From an uncultured Erysipelotrichaceae bacterium (lineage in GTDB: Bacteria; Bacillota_I; Bacilli_A; RF39; UBA660): DNA of 6,745 nucleotides. Of the stretch, positions 5,546 through 6,745 are shown piece by piece; positions within the stretch are counted from its first letter, which is position 1; the number at the start of each line of letters is the position of its first letter. The notes under the pieces were generated by a model. The model was given only the letters and a program-made list of their open reading frames with translations. It was not told where the DNA came from and searched no databases. The stretch spans positions 1 to 6,745 of the forward strand of contig CADBSQ010000159.1 of assembly GCA_902797415.1 (NCBI GenBank). Direction: 5' to 3'. The translations under genes and the position numbers were made by a program.

Positions 5546-5559
5546 CTAAAATTTTAGCA
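5546..5559 (-). promoter_or_regulatory. Extended -10 element overlapped by a perfect palindrome (possible operator)
   Basis: TGCTAAAAT (minus strand, 5559-5551) is a TGn-TAAAAT extended -10. The perfect 12-base palindrome CTAAAATTTTAG (5557-5546) covers the -10 and adjoining bases. A dimeric repressor bound here would block transcription of the HTH gene. AT-rich palindromes of this length can arise by chance in such DNA. Confidence 0.4.
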
Positions 5560-5584
5560 AATAAGATAATGGCACGATAGTAGC

Positions 5585-6571
5585 TTACGAGCAAGTATCA
5601 AGAAATGTTTGTAAGTAAGAAAACAGCTCTTCTTTTGTTTTAGCTTTACTTACATTAACTTTTAATTCTTTGGCCCCAGGAATGCCCTTTAGATATGCTA
5701 ATGCTTGGGATCTTATTTCTAGTATTGCATTCTTATTGTGAGTTTCCAACAATTCATAGTGTTTTTTGATCATTTCTATTTTATCTTTTAGACTAGGATA
5801 TGTTAAAACCTTTCCATATGTTAGATATTCATGGATTTGCTTAATGAGCCATGGATTACCTATAACACCACGGCCAATCATTACAGCATCACATCCTGTT
5901 TCTTCAAGCATTCGAATAAAGTCTTCTACTGTCTTAACGTCTCCATTTCCAATAACAGGAATATTAACACTTTCCTTTACTTTTTTAATTAAAGACCAAT
6001 CAGCTTTTCCGGTATATCCTTGACTTCTAGTTCGTGGATGAATTGCAATTGCACTAGCACCTGCTTTTTCACATACTTTTGCTATTTCCACTGCGTTTAT
6101 ATGTTTTTCATCCCATCCACTCCTAATTTTTACTGTTACAGGTACTGTTGATATTTTTACAACTTCTTTAACTATTTCTTCCACCTTTTCGGGATTTTTT
6201 AACAGTGCAGAGCCCGCTTGAGCTTTAACAGCCACCTTAGGAACAGGACATCCCATATTTATATCAATAATATCTGGGTGCATTAAATCTATTATTTTTT
6301 GAGTAGCAATTTTAAAACTATTTTTATCACTACCAAAAACTTGTTGAGCAATTGGTCTTTCTTTTTCTGTCATAGCAAGAAGATCTTTTGTTTTTTCATT
6401 ATCATAACAAATCGCTTTATCGCTGACCATTTCTGCATATATAAGATTTGCTCCCATGTCCTTTATTATTTGTCTAAAAGCTGAATTACTTATTTGAGCC
6501 ATAGGTGCAAGTACTATGGGTCCACCTACATTAACATCTCCTATCTTAAAGGGTTTATTATAATTATTCAT
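5585..6571 (-). CDS. dus: tRNA-dihydrouridine synthase (Dus, YacF/DusB type)
   Basis: This FMN-dependent enzyme reduces uridines in the tRNA D-loop, using NADPH as electron source. The length of 328 residues is normal. The TIM-barrel landmarks are intact: IVLAPMAQISNSAFRQI (19-35), AEMVSDKAI (46-54), Q77 in AQQVFGSD for flavin binding, INMGCPVPKV (104-113) with catalytic C108, VKIRSGWD (147-154) with K148, HPRTRSQGYTGKADW (178-192) with H178 and R180, and the phosphate-binding GNGDV (208-212) and GRG (233-235). The C-terminal helical part contains AYLKGIPGAKEL, the tRNA-binding region. The first motif reads APMAQISN rather than the common APMAGVTD, a mild variation. The start at 6571 has a perfect AGGAGG (6581-6576). 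It lies 56 bases upstream of the HTH gene. Naming it dusB strictly would need a tree. Confidence 0.95.
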   Translation of the reverse strand: MNNYNKPFKIGDVNVGGPIVLAPMAQISNSAFRQIIKDMGANLIYAEMVSDKAICYDNEKTKDLLAMTEKERPIAQQVFGSDKNSFKIATQKIIDLMHPDIIDINMGCPVPKVAVKAQAGSALLKNPEKVEEIVKEVVKISTVPVTVKIRSGWDEKHINAVEIAKVCEKAGASAIAIHPRTRSQGYTGKADWSLIKKVKESVNIPVIGNGDVKTVEDFIRMLEETGCDAVMIGRGVIGNPWLIKQIHEYLTYGKVLTYPSLKDKIEMIKKHYELLETHNKNAILEIRSQALAYLKGIPGAKELKVNVSKAKTKEELFSYLQTFLDTCS

Positions 6572-6586
6572 AAGTCCTCCTTACAT

Positions 6587-6619
6587 AAATAAAGTGGAAG
6601 AAAGCTCTTCCATTTATTT
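6587..6619 (-). terminator. Terminator-like hairpin after the upstream partial gene
   Basis: AAATAAATGGAAGA (6619-6606) pairs with TCTTCCA, a bulged C and TTTATTT (6601-6587) around a GCTT loop, giving 14 base pairs with one bulge. The stop codon of the upstream gene (6616-6614) lies in the 5' arm. The trailing sequence is T-rich but lacks a long T run, so termination may be incomplete, allowing read-through into dus. Confidence 0.6.
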
Positions 6620-6745
6620 TATTGGTGTTAAGTCATTAAAATCAATGTTATGATATGTTACTTTCCAAAAATCATATTTATTTTTCGAAGATTTAACAAC
6701 AACTTTATTCTCGCCATTGTAATACCAATAACCACCAACATTATA
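6614..6745 (-). CDS. 3' end of an unrecognised gene (last 43 codons)
   Basis: An open frame enters from the right edge and ends at TAA 6616-6614. The visible residues include GGYWYYNGENKVVVKSSKNK and a tail rich in aromatic and acidic residues (YDFWKVTYHNIDFNDLTPIK). The aromatic-Gly pattern recalls the ends of secreted or wall-associated proteins with repeated W/Y-rich motifs, but I cannot assign a family. Support for it being coding comes from the uninterrupted frame, the TGG-encoded tryptophans, and the fact that the hairpin starts exactly at the stop codon. The start and full length are outside the window. Confidence 0.65.
   Translation of the reverse strand, partial: YNVGGYWYYNGENKVVVKSSKNKYDFWKVTYHNIDFNDLTPIK
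6616..6645 (-). promoter_or_regulatory. Possible promoter for dus inside the end of the upstream gene
   Basis: TTGATT (6645-6640) and TAAAAT (6621-6616) are separated by 18 bases. Initiation would fall near 6609, inside the 5' arm of the hairpin, so the transcript could not form the full stem and would continue into dus. The evidence is only sequence similarity in AT-rich DNA. Confidence 0.3.

Noticed and set aside
5529..5594. N-terminal extension of the HTH protein from an ATG at 5594
   Set aside because: It would overlap the end of dus, lacks a ribosome binding site, adds a hydrophobic leader unlike the family and runs over the candidate promoter.
5766..6484. Short plus-strand frames opposite dus (5766-6023 and 6299-6484)
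   Set aside because: Dus motifs are continuous on the minus strand through both stretches, and the plus-strand translations show no domain.

Overview
The window is a very AT-rich stretch (about 18% GC in the sampled part of the gene at 584-1192). Every supportable gene lies on the minus strand, so transcription runs from high to low coordinates. YqfC- and YqfD-like sporulation proteins sit beside YbeY and DgkA, and the intergenic gaps are short. Trp is encoded by TGG and TGA serves as a stop, so the code is standard rather than the Mycoplasma code. Together these suggest a low-GC, probably spore-forming Bacillota, perhaps an uncultured gut Bacilli or Clostridia lineage. The taxonomy is inference.

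Layout in transcription order. (1) 6745-6614 is the 3' end of an unrecognised gene, closed by a hairpin. (2) 6571-5585 is a tRNA-dihydrouridine synthase (Dus), followed by a small Cro/C1-type helix-turn-helix protein (start chosen at 5528) with its own candidate promoter, a palindrome and a terminator. (3) 5197-4088 is a single-gene unit for a membrane-anchored extracytoplasmic protein, with an extended -10 promoter and a terminator. (4) 4030-1232 is a tight operon: yqfC-like, yqfD, a VanZ-family membrane protein, ybeY and dgkA. Its genes overlap or nearly touch, and it ends in a terminator. This resembles the Bacillus yqfC-yqfD-phoH-yqfF-ybeY-dgkA cluster, with phoH and yqfF absent and a VanZ gene in their place. 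(5) 1192-584 is a short glycerophosphodiester phosphodiesterase-like gene that appears to start leaderless from a TATAAT box. (6) 507-1 is the 5' part of a secreted surface protein with its own strong promoter and a distinctly higher GC content.

Functionally the window combines RNA maturation (Dus, YbeY), sporulation (YqfC/YqfD), lipid and envelope metabolism (DgkA, the GDPD-like protein, possibly VanZ) and two surface proteins. I see no mobile element, CRISPR array, tRNA or rRNA, and no plus-strand gene I would defend. No stretch over 300 bases lacks a gene. Most of the region is ordinary chromosomal housekeeping. The main points for a second look are the altered sporulation/ybeY operon, the GDPD-like protein with a lost active-site lysine and apparently leaderless start, and the modular surface protein.
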